NCBI GenBank assembly: GCA_051748565.1 | Contig: JBNJHN010000009.1 | Coordinates: 1 to 56,070, forward strand | From: SKPH01 sp051748565 | GTDB taxonomy: Bacteria > Bacillota > Dethiobacteria > DTU022 | Length of the DNA: 56,070 bases | Direction of reading: 5' to 3' | Shown here: one piece after another, positions 17,356 through 27,131 of the stretch | Layout of the letters: every line of letters begins with the position of its first letter | How positions within the stretch are numbered: position 1 is the first letter of the stretch | Notes under the pieces: model-generated | Database searches by the model: none | The model's input: only the letters and a program-made list of their open reading frames with translations | Told to the model about the DNA's origin: nothing | Program-made: the position numbers and the translations under genes

Positions 17356-18519
17356 GTGAAACAGCGGCTGGTATATATGGATCATGGAGCAACAACTCCG
17401 GTAAGGGAAGAAGTTCTGGAAGCAATAATGCCATATTTTAAAGAGCATTACGGCAATCCATCCAGTTTGCATGCCCGGGGAAGAGAAGTCCGTCACGCGG
17501 TTGATCTGGCGCGTGAAACAACAGCGAAAATTTTAGGTGCAGATACGGAGGAGATTTTTTTTACTTCAGGCGGGACTGAATCAAATAATATTGCCCTGCG
17601 TGGAGCAGCAAAAAAACGTGCTGCCGCAGGTCATATAATTACTTCAAGCATTGAGCATCATGCAGTGCTCGATGTCTGCAAGGATCTTGAAAAAGAAGGT
17701 CACAGGGTCACCTACCTGCCTGTTGATCACTATGGATCTGTTGATCCATCGGCAGTGGAAGCTGCTATCACGCCCGATACGTTTATCATATCAATCATGG
17801 CGGCGAACAATGAAATAGGAACATTGCAGCCAGTTGACCAAATTTCCGCCATTGCCAGGAAGCATAACATCTTGTTTCATACCGATGCAGTTCAGGTTGT
17901 CGGTCAATTACCGCTTAATGTAAAGAATTTGAATGTTGATTTATTATCGCTGTCCGCGCATAAATTTAACGGACCAAAAGGTATAGGTGTACTTTACAAA
18001 CGTCAAGGAGTTCGCATTGATCCTCTTTATCGTGGAGGCGGTCAGGAACGCAAATTGAGACCCGGTACTGAAAATGTCCCGGGAATCATCGGTCTCAGCA
18101 GAGCTCTCGAGCTTTCAGTCAATGAAATTACGCAAAAAAAACAGCACCTTTCAAGCCTGCGGGACCGACTTATCGCAGGTCTCTTAAAGATAGAAGATGT
18201 CATTTTAAATGGCCATCCCGAACTGCGTTTGCCCGGGAATGTCAATGTGAGTTTTAAATATATAGAAGGTGAATCAATACTTTTAAGTCTCGACCTGCAG
18301 GGAATTGCCGCATCCAGTGGTTCGGCTTGTTCATCGGGTTCGCTTGAACCTTCCCATGTTCTATCGGCAATTGGACTGGATCATCAAACTTCACACGGTT
18401 CTATTCGCCTAAGCCTCGGTAGGGGTAATGATGAAGAAGATGTTGATTATGTTTTAGAAAAAATACCCCAAATTGTGGGTAAGCTACGCCAAATCTCCCC
18501 AATTCGCAGATCCAGGTAG
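17356..18519 (+). CDS. iscS: Cysteine desulfurase (IscS/NifS class)
   Basis: The 387-aa PLP enzyme takes sulfur from cysteine for Fe-S cluster and thio-cofactor assembly. It begins YMDHGATTPV, has FTSGGTESNNIALRG, the PLP lysine in SLSAHKFNGPKG, and the active-site cysteine in SSGSACSSGSLEPSHVL. The GTG start is 4 bases after the Rrf2 stop, indicating translational coupling. The scaffold gene iscU follows immediately. Length and motifs fit group I desulfurases rather than SufS. Confidence 0.95.
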   Translation: MKQRLVYMDHGATTPVREEVLEAIMPYFKEHYGNPSSLHARGREVRHAVDLARETTAKILGADTEEIFFTSGGTESNNIALRGAAKKRAAAGHIITSSIEHHAVLDVCKDLEKEGHRVTYLPVDHYGSVDPSAVEAAITPDTFIISIMAANNEIGTLQPVDQISAIARKHNILFHTDAVQVVGQLPLNVKNLNVDLLSLSAHKFNGPKGIGVLYKRQGVRIDPLYRGGGQERKLRPGTENVPGIIGLSRALELSVNEITQKKQHLSSLRDRLIAGLLKIEDVILNGHPELRLPGNVNVSFKYIEGESILLSLDLQGIAASSGSACSSGSLEPSHVLSAIGLDHQTSHGSIRLSLGRGNDEEDVDYVLEKIPQIVGKLRQISPIRRSR

Positions 18520-18535
18520 CAGAGAGGAGAGCTAT

Positions 18536-18919
18536 ATGTACAATGATAAAGTAATTGATCATTTTAGTAATCCCCGCAATGTCGGCGAACTTGTTGATGC
18601 CGATGGTGTAGGGGAAACCGGCAGCTTTAAATGTGGTGATACCATGACACTTTATATCAAGGTCAGAGCTGGCCGGATTGAAGATGTAAAGTTTCAAACT
18701 TATGGCTGTGGTGCAGCTATTGCCAGCAGCAGTATGCTTACGGAAATGGTTAAGGGCAAAACTCTTGACGAAGCTTTACTGATTACCAATCAGGACGTAG
18801 CCAACGAATTGGGCGGTTTGCCTCCATTAAAATTGCATTGTTCAAACCTTGCAGCGGATGCCCTGCACAATGCAATCGAGGACTATCGGAAAAAACAGGA
18901 GTCGAGCCGGGCTGGCTAA
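18536..18919 (+). CDS. iscU: Fe-S cluster assembly scaffold IscU/NifU N-terminal type
   Basis: The 127-aa scaffold has the three conserved cysteine sites GSFKCGD, YGCGAAIASSSM and LKLHCSNLA, and begins MYNDKVIDHFSNPRNVGE. The ATG at 18536 follows AGAGGAGA, so the longer upstream frame overlapping iscS is not used. It assembles clusters from IscS-derived sulfur. The C-terminal Nfu domain of full NifU is absent. Confidence 0.95.
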   Translation: MYNDKVIDHFSNPRNVGELVDADGVGETGSFKCGDTMTLYIKVRAGRIEDVKFQTYGCGAAIASSSMLTEMVKGKTLDEALLITNQDVANELGGLPPLKLHCSNLAADALHNAIEDYRKKQESSRAG

Positions 18920-18952
18920 ATGCATCGGGTCGGGTGAATTAAAAGGAGTAAC

Positions 18953-18982
18953 TTGACAAAACCCCCGGAGGAATGTTATTTT
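18953..18982 (+). promoter_or_regulatory. Heat-shock operon promoter (hrcA)
   Basis: TTGACA at 18953-18958 is followed after 17-18 bases by TTATTT/TATTTT ending at 18982. The predicted transcription start falls at or just before the CIRCE element. Confidence 0.75.
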
Positions 18983-18993
18983 TTATTTAGCCT

Positions 18994-19020
18994 TTAGCAC
19001 TCTAAAGCATAGAGTGCTAA
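18994..19020. promoter_or_regulatory. CIRCE operator for HrcA
   Basis: TTAGCACTC (18994-19002), a 9-base spacer and GAGTGCTAA (19012-19020) match the CIRCE consensus exactly. It sits between the promoter and the hrcA start, so HrcA binding would block transcription of hrcA-grpE-dnaK-dnaJ. Confidence 0.97.
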
Positions 19021-19043
19021 AGGATTGGAGCGGGGGATGCATT

Positions 19044-20078
19044 ATGGCAGAATTACTTAGTGATAGAAAACAACAAATCCTTCGAGCGGTTGTCGTCAAT
19101 TATATTAAAACGGCAGAACCTGTAGGATCACGTACAGTTGCCCGTTCTTACAAAATGGGATTAAGTTCAGCCACTATTCGAAATGAAATGGCTGATCTGG
19201 AAGATCTAGGATACCTGGTGCAACCCCATACCTCAGCCGGAAGGATTCCTTCTCAACTTGGTTATCGTTATTATGTTGATAAACTGATGGATTTGGATGA
19301 GCTAAGCGAAGACGATGAACTGGCGATCAGCAGTTCTCTAAGTACCGCAAAAATGCGTGAAATTGAGCAGATTATTAACAACTCGGCCCGTGTTTTGTCC
19401 TCAGCTACCAATCAAACATCACTAATTATGGGGCCGCAGTTCAGGAAAAGCGCTTTTCACCAGCTGCGTATTTTACCTCTGGATGAAAAACGCGGGCTGG
19501 TTGTATTGATTACCGATACCGGTTTTATCAAAAACAAAGTTATTGATATGCAACAGCAATTAAGCCAGGCTGAATTGCATCAGGTAGTTTCCTATCTGAA
19601 TCAAAAACTGTATGGGCTGACTATAGACCAGGTTACAACCTCCCTGATAAATGAATTGAAACGAGATCTTTTTAAGCGCCTGGAAATTCTTGAGCAGGCT
19701 TTTATTCTGCTCGAAGAGAGTCTGAAAGAGGAAAAACAGATCCGTGTTTTTTTAGGTGGGACGACAAATATTCTCAATCAACCGGAATTTAAGGATGTTA
19801 ATAAAATCCGCAGGATGCTGAACCTGTTTGAACAGGAACCACTCTTGTTTAAAATATTAGAGGACACTTCAAGCGAAGATAATATCATTGTCAGTATTGG
19901 AGCAGAAAATGAGTATGAAGATATCCAGGAGTGCACACTGATTACCGGTACTTATAAGATTCATGAAAAAACTCTTGGGACGGTTGGAGTCCTCGGCCCA
20001 ACCAGGATGGACTACAGTCGTGTAATCAGTGTAATGCGCCGCCTGGTTGACTATCTGAACCAGAGTCTGAGCTCTTGA
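19044..20078 (+). CDS. hrcA: Heat-inducible transcription repressor HrcA
   Basis: The 344-aa repressor binds CIRCE and needs GroEL for activity. The N-terminal winged helix reads LSDRKQQILRAVVVNYIKTAEPVGSRT..., with SSATIRNEMADLEDLGYLVQPHTSAGRIPS, the family signature. The C-terminal GAF-like domain ends with TVGVLGPTRMDY. The start at 19044 gives MAELLSDRKQ; an upstream ATG at 19014 falls inside the CIRCE element and is unlikely. First gene of the heat-shock operon. Confidence 0.97.
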   Translation: MAELLSDRKQQILRAVVVNYIKTAEPVGSRTVARSYKMGLSSATIRNEMADLEDLGYLVQPHTSAGRIPSQLGYRYYVDKLMDLDELSEDDELAISSSLSTAKMREIEQIINNSARVLSSATNQTSLIMGPQFRKSAFHQLRILPLDEKRGLVVLITDTGFIKNKVIDMQQQLSQAELHQVVSYLNQKLYGLTIDQVTTSLINELKRDLFKRLEILEQAFILLEESLKEEKQIRVFLGGTTNILNQPEFKDVNKIRRMLNLFEQEPLLFKILEDTSSEDNIIVSIGAENEYEDIQECTLITGTYKIHEKTLGTVGVLGPTRMDYSRVISVMRRLVDYLNQSLSS

Positions 20079-20122
20079 TAGAATGAATCAATTAATAATA
20101 TAGTGAGCAGGTGAGATTATTT

Positions 20123-20695
20123 ATGGCCGGTAAAAAGAGAAAGAAAGAAGAGGCGGCTGGCAAGAAAGAAGAACAAACCACAGAAACTGAAGCAGTAATG
20201 GAAGAAGAAGCTTTAGAACCGGAAGAACTCACCGATCTTGAAAAGGCCAGGCAAGATTGGGAGCAGGAAAAAGAAGAATTGTTAAATAAACTCAAACGCA
20301 AACAGGCTGATATTGACAATCTGCGGCGAATCAGCAAGTTGGAACAGGCCGAAGCCAGGGAATACGCTCTGCATCAATTTCTGTGCCGTCTTCTACCGGT
20401 ATTGGATAACCTGGAGCGAGCCCTCGAATCTGCCCTTACTGATGAAGAAGTCCCTGACAGTTATAATGAGGGGTTGAAAATGATTCACAAGCAGCTGATC
20501 CAAATACTCGAACAAGAAGGAGTCACTGAAATTGAAGCAGCCGGTTGTCCCTTTGATCCGAACTGCCATCATGCCGTGATCCAGGAAGATGATAAGGGCA
20601 GTAAACCCGGAACTGTTTTGGAGGAATTACAGAAGGGATACCGTCACCACAAACGGATTCTTCGCCCTTCGATGGTGAAAGTTTGTAAGGAATAA
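20123..20695 (+). CDS. grpE: Nucleotide exchange factor GrpE
   Basis: The 190-aa DnaK co-chaperone has an acidic, coiled-coil N-terminus (many Glu/Lys residues through about 80), IDNLRRISKLEQ, LPVLDNLERAL and the C-terminal PFDPNCHHAV and VLEELQKGYRHHKRILRPSMVKV signature. A GCAGGTGAG tract 8 bases upstream supports the ATG at 20123. Located between hrcA and dnaK as in Bacillus. Confidence 0.96.
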   Translation: MAGKKRKKEEAAGKKEEQTTETEAVMEEEALEPEELTDLEKARQDWEQEKEELLNKLKRKQADIDNLRRISKLEQAEAREYALHQFLCRLLPVLDNLERALESALTDEEVPDSYNEGLKMIHKQLIQILEQEGVTEIEAAGCPFDPNCHHAVIQEDDKGSKPGTVLEELQKGYRHHKRILRPSMVKVCKE

Positions 20696-20808
20696 CAGTC
20701 TATAGAATTAAACAACCAATTTTTTAAGTTTGAATCAAACATTCAGTGCCGGGTAACGGCTTATAAAAAAACAACATATGAATTAATGATGAGCTAGGAG
20801 GAAATGAA

Positions 20809-22692
20809 ATGGCTAAAGTAGTAGGTATTGATTTAGGAACAACCAATTCGGTAGTAGCAGCATTAATAGGCAGTGAGCCTGAAATTATTGCTAATGCCGA
20901 GGGCAGCAGGCTTACTCCCTCTGTGGTTGCTTTTACCAAGGATGGAGAACGCCTGGTCGGGCAGGTGGCGAAGCGCCAATCAATTACCAATCCTGATCGC
21001 ACTATAACATCGATTAAGCGCGAAATGGGAACAGAGCATAAGGAAAAAATCAGTGACAAGGAATATACTCCGCAGGAAATCTCTGCTATGATCCTGCAGA
21101 AGCTTAAAACTGATGCAGAAAGTTATCTCGGTGATAAAATTACGCAGGCGGTAATTACCGTACCTGCTTACTTTACCGACAGCCAGCGCCAGGCAACCAA
21201 AGATGCCGGAACTATTGCAGGCCTTGAAGTGCTGCGAATTATCAATGAGCCTACCGCAGCAGCCCTTGCGTACGGATTGGACAAAAAAGGCGAACACAAA
21301 ATACTGGTTTTTGATCTTGGTGGAGGAACCTTTGATGTTTCAGTCCTTGAGCTGGGCGATGATGTGGTTGAAGTAAAAGCTACCAGTGGCAATAACCGGC
21401 TCGGCGGGGATGACTTCGATCAAAGGGTTGTCGACTATGTTGCTGAAGAATTTAAGAAAGATCAGGGTATTGAGCTGCGCGATGACCGTATGGCTCTGCA
21501 AAGACTGAGCGAAGCAGCCGAAAAAGCAAAGGTTGAGCTTTCATCGGTGACTTCTACAGATATCAACCTGCCCTTTATTACAGCCACACAGGATGGCCCT
21601 AAACACCTTAATGTTTCTCTGACCAGGGCTAAATTCAATGAACTGACCGCTGATCTTGTAGAGAAAACCATGGGCCCGACCAAGCAGGCCCTTTCCGATG
21701 CAGGTTTAAAATCTGATGATATCGATCGGATTATATTAGTAGGTGGCTCAACCCGAATCCCGGCTGTACAGGAAGCGATTCGCAAGCTATTAGGTCAGGA
21801 ACCGCACAAGGGTGTTAATCCAGACGAGGTTGTAGCACTCGGGGCGGCCTACCAGGCAGCAGTGCTGGGCGGTGAAGCAAAGGATGTTTTGCTTCTCGAT
21901 GTTACACCGCTTTCATTGGGAATTGAAACCCTGGGCGGAGTGTACACCAAAATTATAGAACGCAACACTACAATCCCGACTGAGAAAAAACAAATTTTTT
22001 CGACTGCAGCAGATAACCAGACCAGCGTCGATATTCATGTGCTGCAGGGAGAAAGAGCTATGGCAGCCGATAACAAAACAATGGGTAGATTTATGCTTGA
22101 TGGTATCCCTCCTGCTCCGCGTGGAGTGCCGCAAATTGAAGTAAGCTTTAACATTGATGCAAACGGTATTGTTAATGTATCGGCCAAAGACCTTGCCACC
22201 AACCGGGAACAAAACATTACTATTACTGCTTCCAGTGGTTTAGAAAAAGAAAAGATCGATGAAATGGTTAACGATGCGGAGAAACATGCCGAAGAAGACC
22301 GTAAACGCAAGGAAATGGCTGAAGCCCGCAACCAGGCAGACAGTCTGGCCTATAGCGCGGAAAAATCACTGAAAGAACTGGGTGATAAGGTAGAAGCTGA
22401 TAAAGCTGAAGAAATAAAAAAGGCAGTAGAAGAGCTGCGTGCGGCTGCCAAAGGTGAAGACCTGGAGCGGATTAAAGAAGCCACCGAAAAAATGAATACC
22501 TTTATGCATGATCTTTCAGCTAAGCTTTATGAGCAGGCCAAAGCCCAGGAAGGTGAAGCGGCAGGCGATGACCCAGGCCAGGGCGATGCTGCGTCAGATT
22601 CTGATAATGTGGTTGATGCTGATTTCGATGTGCAGGACGAAGAAGATGAAGTCAAAGAAGAAGAAAAAAAAGAAGATAAAAATGACAGTTAG
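20809..22692 (+). CDS. dnaK: Chaperone DnaK (Hsp70)
   Basis: The 627-aa protein has the ATPase motifs GIDLGTTNSVVA, VFDLGGGTFDVS and ILVGGSTRIPAVQ, the linker DVLLLDVTPLSLG, a substrate-binding domain and an acidic disordered tail ending in alternating Glu/Lys/Asp. AGGAGGAAATGAAATG is a strong ribosome binding site. It acts with GrpE and DnaJ, encoded on either side. Confidence 0.98.
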   Translation: MAKVVGIDLGTTNSVVAALIGSEPEIIANAEGSRLTPSVVAFTKDGERLVGQVAKRQSITNPDRTITSIKREMGTEHKEKISDKEYTPQEISAMILQKLKTDAESYLGDKITQAVITVPAYFTDSQRQATKDAGTIAGLEVLRIINEPTAAALAYGLDKKGEHKILVFDLGGGTFDVSVLELGDDVVEVKATSGNNRLGGDDFDQRVVDYVAEEFKKDQGIELRDDRMALQRLSEAAEKAKVELSSVTSTDINLPFITATQDGPKHLNVSLTRAKFNELTADLVEKTMGPTKQALSDAGLKSDDIDRIILVGGSTRIPAVQEAIRKLLGQEPHKGVNPDEVVALGAAYQAAVLGGEAKDVLLLDVTPLSLGIETLGGVYTKIIERNTTIPTEKKQIFSTAADNQTSVDIHVLQGERAMAADNKTMGRFMLDGIPPAPRGVPQIEVSFNIDANGIVNVSAKDLATNREQNITITASSGLEKEKIDEMVNDAEKHAEEDRKRKEMAEARNQADSLAYSAEKSLKELGDKVEADKAEEIKKAVEELRAAAKGEDLERIKEATEKMNTFMHDLSAKLYEQAKAQEGEAAGDDPGQGDAASDSDNVVDADFDVQDEEDEVKEEEKKEDKNDS

Positions 22693-22747
22693 CAGCTGCT
22701 TTTTAATCTGCTGCCCTAAAATGTTTTGGTGAGGATGATTTTTAAAT

Positions 22748-23884
22748 ATGAGCAAGCGAGATTATTATGAAACGCTGGGCATAGAGCGCAGCGCTTCAGC
22801 AGAAGAGATAAAGAAAGCATACCGGCGCCTGGCTAAACAATATCACCCTGACTTTAATAAAGATGATAATGATACTGAAAAAAAGTTCAGGGAAATTAAA
22901 GAAGCTTATGATATTTTAAGCGATCCCCAAAAGCGGGAGCAGTATGACCGTTTTGGCCATCAGGCTGGTTTCTCAGGTGGTGCCGGTGGTTTTGAGGGTT
23001 TCGGGGGCGGTGGTTTTGGGTTTGGTGGTATCGATGATATATTTGAACAGTTTTTTGGTGGTATGAGCGGTAGACGCCGTCCGCGAGGTCCCGAGCAGGG
23101 CAACCATTTACGTTATGATCTGGATATTACCCTGGAAGATGCTTATAGTGGTGTCGAAAAAGTAATTAATATTCCCCGTACTGAGACTTGCTCTGAATGC
23201 CATGGAAGCAGGGCCAAAGCCGGAACGAGCCCTGAAACCTGTACTTCATGTGGTGGTACCGGGCAGCAGCAGGTTATGCGTAATACATTGATCGGACGCA
23301 TTATGAGCACTCAACCATGTGTGGCCTGCCGGGGTGAAGGCACGACCGTTAAAGAACCATGCCCTGAGTGTTCCGGACAGGGGCGGGTTGTCAAAGAAAG
23401 AAAAATCGAGGTTAAAATACCATCAGGTATTGAAGATGGTTCACAGCTGCGTGTAAGCGGCGGTGGAGAAGCAGGTTTGCGCGGAGGACCGCCGGGTGAT
23501 CTCTATGTTGTAATCAGTGTCAGGCCGCATAAACGGTTTAAGAGACACGGTAATGATCTTGCCCTGGAGATCCCTATCAGCATAAGCCAGGCCGCTCTGG
23601 GTGTTGAAATGGAAGTGCCAACCATGGAAGGCAAAGCCAGTCTGAGAATTCCCGAGGGTACTCAACATGGCGCCACCTTCCGCCTAAAAGGTTTTGGCAT
23701 GCCTCACCTGCGCGGTTCCGGAAAAGGTGACCTGCGGGTAAAAGTAAAACTGGTTGTTCCCAAGCGTTTGAATTCCCGCCAAAAAGAGTTATTAGCTGAA
23801 TTTGCCCACTTAAGCGGTGAAGAAGTCGGTCTGGAAAATAAAGGTATTATTGATCGGGTCAAGGATGCGTTCAGTAGTGGGTAG
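22748..23884 (+). CDS. dnaJ: Chaperone DnaJ (Hsp40)
   Basis: The 378-aa type-I J-protein has the J-domain with HPD (QYHPDFNK), a Gly/Phe-rich linker (residues about 75-100), four zinc-finger CxxC repeats (CSECHG, CTSCGG, CVACRG, CPECSG) and the C-terminal peptide-binding domains. Follows dnaK by 55 bases. In Bacillus prmA comes next; here rsmE does. Confidence 0.98.
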   Translation: MSKRDYYETLGIERSASAEEIKKAYRRLAKQYHPDFNKDDNDTEKKFREIKEAYDILSDPQKREQYDRFGHQAGFSGGAGGFEGFGGGGFGFGGIDDIFEQFFGGMSGRRRPRGPEQGNHLRYDLDITLEDAYSGVEKVINIPRTETCSECHGSRAKAGTSPETCTSCGGTGQQQVMRNTLIGRIMSTQPCVACRGEGTTVKEPCPECSGQGRVVKERKIEVKIPSGIEDGSQLRVSGGGEAGLRGGPPGDLYVVISVRPHKRFKRHGNDLALEIPISISQAALGVEMEVPTMEGKASLRIPEGTQHGATFRLKGFGMPHLRGSGKGDLRVKVKLVVPKRLNSRQKELLAEFAHLSGEEVGLENKGIIDRVKDAFSSG

Positions 23885-23908
23885 TCCGGAACCGGTATGG
23901 AGGTGCTG

Positions 23909-24667
23909 ATGCACTATTTCTTTATCGAAGGAGAAACTTTATCAGTTGGAAATGAAGTAGCACTTGCCTTAGAAGACCTAAACCATGCTTATCGTGTACT
24001 GCGTCTGAAAACTGGAGATATTATAACTATAGCCGATGGGCTGGGCCGGGCCTGGATTGGAAAGATTGTCTTTTCATCTCCGGAAAAAGTGATGATTTAC
24101 TTAAACCGGGAACTGCCGTCTTCAGAATCTTTTTTGAAAATTACTCTTTTCCAATCCCTGGTCAAGGGCGATAAAATGGATTTAATTGTGCGTCAGGCGG
24201 TAGAACTCGGTGTTAGCAGAATTGTGCCCGTTATTAGCGGTCGCACGATTCCGCATTATAGTGGCCGGCAGGATGAAAAGAGAATTTTACGTTGGAGGAG
24301 CATAATTCGCTCTGCAGCAGCCCAATGCCGCAGAGCTTATTTAACTGAAATTGAGCCGACCAGCAAATTGGATTCTGTTTTACCGCGGCTTGAAAGTTGT
24401 AAGACTCTGGTGCCCTGGGAAGATGAAAAAAATTTCCCCATAAGCCGAATATTAAAGCAGCCCTGCCCAGAAGAGAGGGCTGTTTCCTTGTTTATAGGTC
24501 CCGAGGGAGGTTTTGACAGGCCTGAAATAGAAGCCTTAGTCAAGGCGGGTGCTGTTTCAGTTCATCTTGGCCCGCGAATTTTGCGCAGTGAAACTGCTGC
24601 TGCTGCGGTAATAACCATGGTTCAGGCGGCCTGGGGAGATCTCGCCTGGGAAGGTGATTGTAATTGA
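23909..24667 (+). CDS. rsmE: 16S rRNA (uracil-1498-N3)-methyltransferase RsmE
   Basis: The 252-aa SPOUT-fold enzyme methylates U1498 of 16S rRNA using SAM. Motifs: HAYRVLRLKTGD, LVKGDKMDLIVRQAVELGV, FIGPEGGF and LGPRILRSETAAAA. A GGAGGTG tract at 23899-23905 fits the ATG at 23909; the ATG at 23897 overlaps that tract. Its end overlaps the mtaB start by 4 bases. Confidence 0.95.
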   Translation: MHYFFIEGETLSVGNEVALALEDLNHAYRVLRLKTGDIITIADGLGRAWIGKIVFSSPEKVMIYLNRELPSSESFLKITLFQSLVKGDKMDLIVRQAVELGVSRIVPVISGRTIPHYSGRQDEKRILRWRSIIRSAAAQCRRAYLTEIEPTSKLDSVLPRLESCKTLVPWEDEKNFPISRILKQPCPEERAVSLFIGPEGGFDRPEIEALVKAGAVSVHLGPRILRSETAAAAVITMVQAAWGDLAWEGDCN

Positions 24668-25989
24668 AGAAAAAGGCTGCCTTTTTCACTCTTGGCTGCA
24701 AAGTTAATTTTTGTGAGACTGAATCATTACAGGTGCTTTTTGAAAACGCCGGTTACCGGATTACCAATTTTGAAGATCCGGCAGATATTTACGTGATTAA
24801 TACCTGTACTGTTACCGGTTATAGTGATCATAAGTCTCGAAAAGCAATTCGGCGGGCCCGCAGGCTTTCACCGGATGCAATAATTGTTGTAACCGGATGT
24901 TATGCCCAGGGAGCACCGGATCAGATCAAATTAATGGAACAGGCAGACCTGATTATTGGCAATCAAGAGAGAGAAAAGCTGCCCGAAATAGTTGAATCTT
25001 TACAGCTGGGCACAGTTCTCGATCTTGTTCGCACTCACCGGAATGACAGAGGTTTTGAAATGCTGCCTGCTGCAGGACGCAGGGGCCGCACAAGGGGATT
25101 CCTTAAGGTACAGGAAGGATGCAACCAGCAATGCAGTTACTGCATTGTACCAAGAGTAAGGGGGCCCCTGCGCAGCCTGCCCCCGGAAGAAGCTCTTCGA
25201 AGAACACAAATTCTGGTTGAATCAGGATGCAGGGAGGTTGTGCTGACAGGAGTCCACCTTGGTCTATACGGTTCGGACCTGCAGCAAGTAACCCTGGCAG
25301 GTCTGCTAAAAGAAATGGTAAAAATACCGGACCTTTTACGCCTGCGTTTGAGTTCACTCGAACCTTCCGATATTACTGCCGAACTGGTTGAAGAGATAAT
25401 CGAATCAGAAACCATCTGTCCTCACCTGCATATTCCTCTGCAAAGCGGAGATGGTGAAATTTTAAGGTTGATGAATCGACCCTATGAACCCGTTGAGTAT
25501 TTGTACCTGGCAAAATGGTTAAAGCAGGAGATTCCCGGATTATCTCTAAGCACCGACATAATAGTTGGTTTCCCCGGTGAGACTGAAGAACATCACAGAC
25601 GCAGCATGAAACTGATTAGGGATATAGGTTTTAGCAGACTGCACGTTTTTAAATACTCCTCCAGGCCTGGTACCGGGGCGGCTGAATTAAACGGGCAATT
25701 GCCCAATAAAGTTAAAGAATCCCGCAGCAGGGAGATGATTAAACTTGGCGAAAAGTTGGCTTCTGCTTACAGGAAAAGGTTTATCGGCAGTATTCAACCT
25801 GTTCTTATTGAAAAGATAGTCCCTTTTAATTATGGAGAAGGTTTTACACCCCATTACCTGAGAGTGAGAATCGATTCTGAAATAAAAGGTCTTCACTGGC
25901 GGGGGAAAATAATTAATGCCCGACTTGATCGTGACGAGGACTCCTGTATGGGAGCGATCCCTGTAAAAAAGAGAAGGTCTGAAAAATAA
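24664..25989 (+). CDS. mtaB: tRNA (t6A37) methylthiotransferase MtaB
   Basis: The 441-aa radical-SAM enzyme converts t6A37 to ms2t6A37 in tRNA. It has an N-terminal UPF0004 domain with three cluster cysteines (GCKVNFCE, NTCTVTG, GCYAQ), the radical-SAM CNQQCSYCIVP motif, and a C-terminal TRAM-like segment. The TTG start overlaps rsmE by 4 bases. It is the last plus-strand gene of the heat-shock transcript; it ends convergently with the HAD gene. Confidence 0.94.
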   Translation: MKKKAAFFTLGCKVNFCETESLQVLFENAGYRITNFEDPADIYVINTCTVTGYSDHKSRKAIRRARRLSPDAIIVVTGCYAQGAPDQIKLMEQADLIIGNQEREKLPEIVESLQLGTVLDLVRTHRNDRGFEMLPAAGRRGRTRGFLKVQEGCNQQCSYCIVPRVRGPLRSLPPEEALRRTQILVESGCREVVLTGVHLGLYGSDLQQVTLAGLLKEMVKIPDLLRLRLSSLEPSDITAELVEEIIESETICPHLHIPLQSGDGEILRLMNRPYEPVEYLYLAKWLKQEIPGLSLSTDIIVGFPGETEEHHRRSMKLIRDIGFSRLHVFKYSSRPGTGAAELNGQLPNKVKESRSREMIKLGEKLASAYRKRFIGSIQPVLIEKIVPFNYGEGFTPHYLRVRIDSEIKGLHWRGKIINARLDRDEDSCMGAIPVKKRRSEK

Positions 25990-26022
25990 GACCGGCCTTT
26001 GCCTTATTCCATTATGATTTGT

Positions 26023-26751
26023 TTATCTTAGCTCTTCAATTAATTTAACCAGGCCCTGCAGGCTGCCGCGGTAGTCGCAGGCAGGTTCATCTCCCCCGCG
26101 ATGCAGGATATAATCTTCGACCAGGAATGTGGCCATACCGGCTTTAGAAGCGCTTAGATCTTCCAAAGTATCGTTTCCAGCCATCAGGCATCGTTCCGGT
26201 GAGCACTTAATTTTATCGGCAATTTCCAGGTAATACTCTTTTTTAGGTTTGCAAAAGTGCATATTTTCCATGGAAGTAACCAGCTCAAAATCTTTTTCAG
26301 AGAGGCCGCTCCAGGAAAGCCGCTGTAAGACTGCTGTAGCAGGAAAAACTGGATTGGTCGCCAGGATCAGGGCCAGGTTTTTCTCCTTTGCCGACTCGAT
26401 TAATGCCCGTGCATAAGGATGCCCTTTTGCCCAACGGCTTAGAGACGAAAAGTCATGCCGGTAATAATCATCGATGATATTATTGATCTGCGCACGATCA
26501 TATCCTATTCGCCGGCAAAAATCCTCGTAAAAGACAGTTTCGTTTTTCTTTGCAGGATCACTATTTTCGATCATAACTGCAGTTGATCCGAAAAGGTGTG
26601 TCACGAAATCATCCCGGCAGATGAAGTCAACAAATTTTCCGGAAAGATCGTCGATATATGACAATGTAAAATTATCGGTATCGAGATCGATCAGAGTTCC
26701 ATCCAAATCGATCAGTAATGCGTCGTAACTAATTGTTTTTTTGCCAATCAT
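26023..26751 (-). CDS. HAD-superfamily hydrolase
   Basis: The 242-aa protein has HAD motif I (LIDLDGTLIDL), motif II (ILATNPVF), a motif III Lys in CKPKKEYYLEIA, and motif IV MAGNDTLEDLSASKAGM. A helical cap lies between motifs I and II. It is probably a small-molecule phosphatase; the substrate is not evident. It overlaps the YlbF-like gene by 4 bases (ATGA), so the two are co-translated. Confidence 0.88.
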   Translation of the reverse strand: MIGKKTISYDALLIDLDGTLIDLDTDNFTLSYIDDLSGKFVDFICRDDFVTHLFGSTAVMIENSDPAKKNETVFYEDFCRRIGYDRAQINNIIDDYYRHDFSSLSRWAKGHPYARALIESAKEKNLALILATNPVFPATAVLQRLSWSGLSEKDFELVTSMENMHFCKPKKEYYLEIADKIKCSPERCLMAGNDTLEDLSASKAGMATFLVEDYILHRGGDEPACDYRGSLQGLVKLIEELR

Positions 26752-27131
26752 TCTTTTTCTTTTCCGGCCTCTTCTTCCGGTAATTGTATAAGTTCTTCGT
26801 CATATATTTCATCATTGGCTTCACTAATTATTTTCTGGATATCATTTAATAAAGTTGATACTTTATATTCAGCGTCTAAGAGGCGTTTGATTAAAAAATT
26901 CATATTGATAACTTCATATAAATTTTCAAGTTTTTTCTTCTCATCAGCTGACAGTTCAGTGCCGGATAGCTGCTGTTTATACATCTTCACTTGTTCTGCG
27001 CGAAAATCAAGCAGCATTTTTTTCCCTGTTTCATCGTTTTTCAGAGCAGCCTGCGCTTCTTTCATTTCTTTAAACTGAGGTGATTCACGCAATGCTTTGG
27101 CCAGATTGTGTGCAATGTCGTACGGGTTCAT
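26748..27131 (-). CDS. YlbF-family protein
   Basis: The 127-aa helical protein starts MNPYDIAHNLAKALRESPQFKEMKEAQAAL, with a central segment LLDFRAEQVKMYKQQL and an acidic tail. This matches the YlbF/YmcA family, whose Bacillus members act with YaaT in RNase Y-dependent mRNA processing. ATG at 27131 is preferred over GTG at 27143 because an ACGGAG tract then lies about 11 bases upstream. No YmcA or YaaT partner is present nearby. Confidence 0.75.
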   Translation of the reverse strand: MNPYDIAHNLAKALRESPQFKEMKEAQAALKNDETGKKMLLDFRAEQVKMYKQQLSGTELSADEKKKLENLYEVINMNFLIKRLLDAEYKVSTLLNDIQKIISEANDEIYDEELIQLPEEEAGKEKE

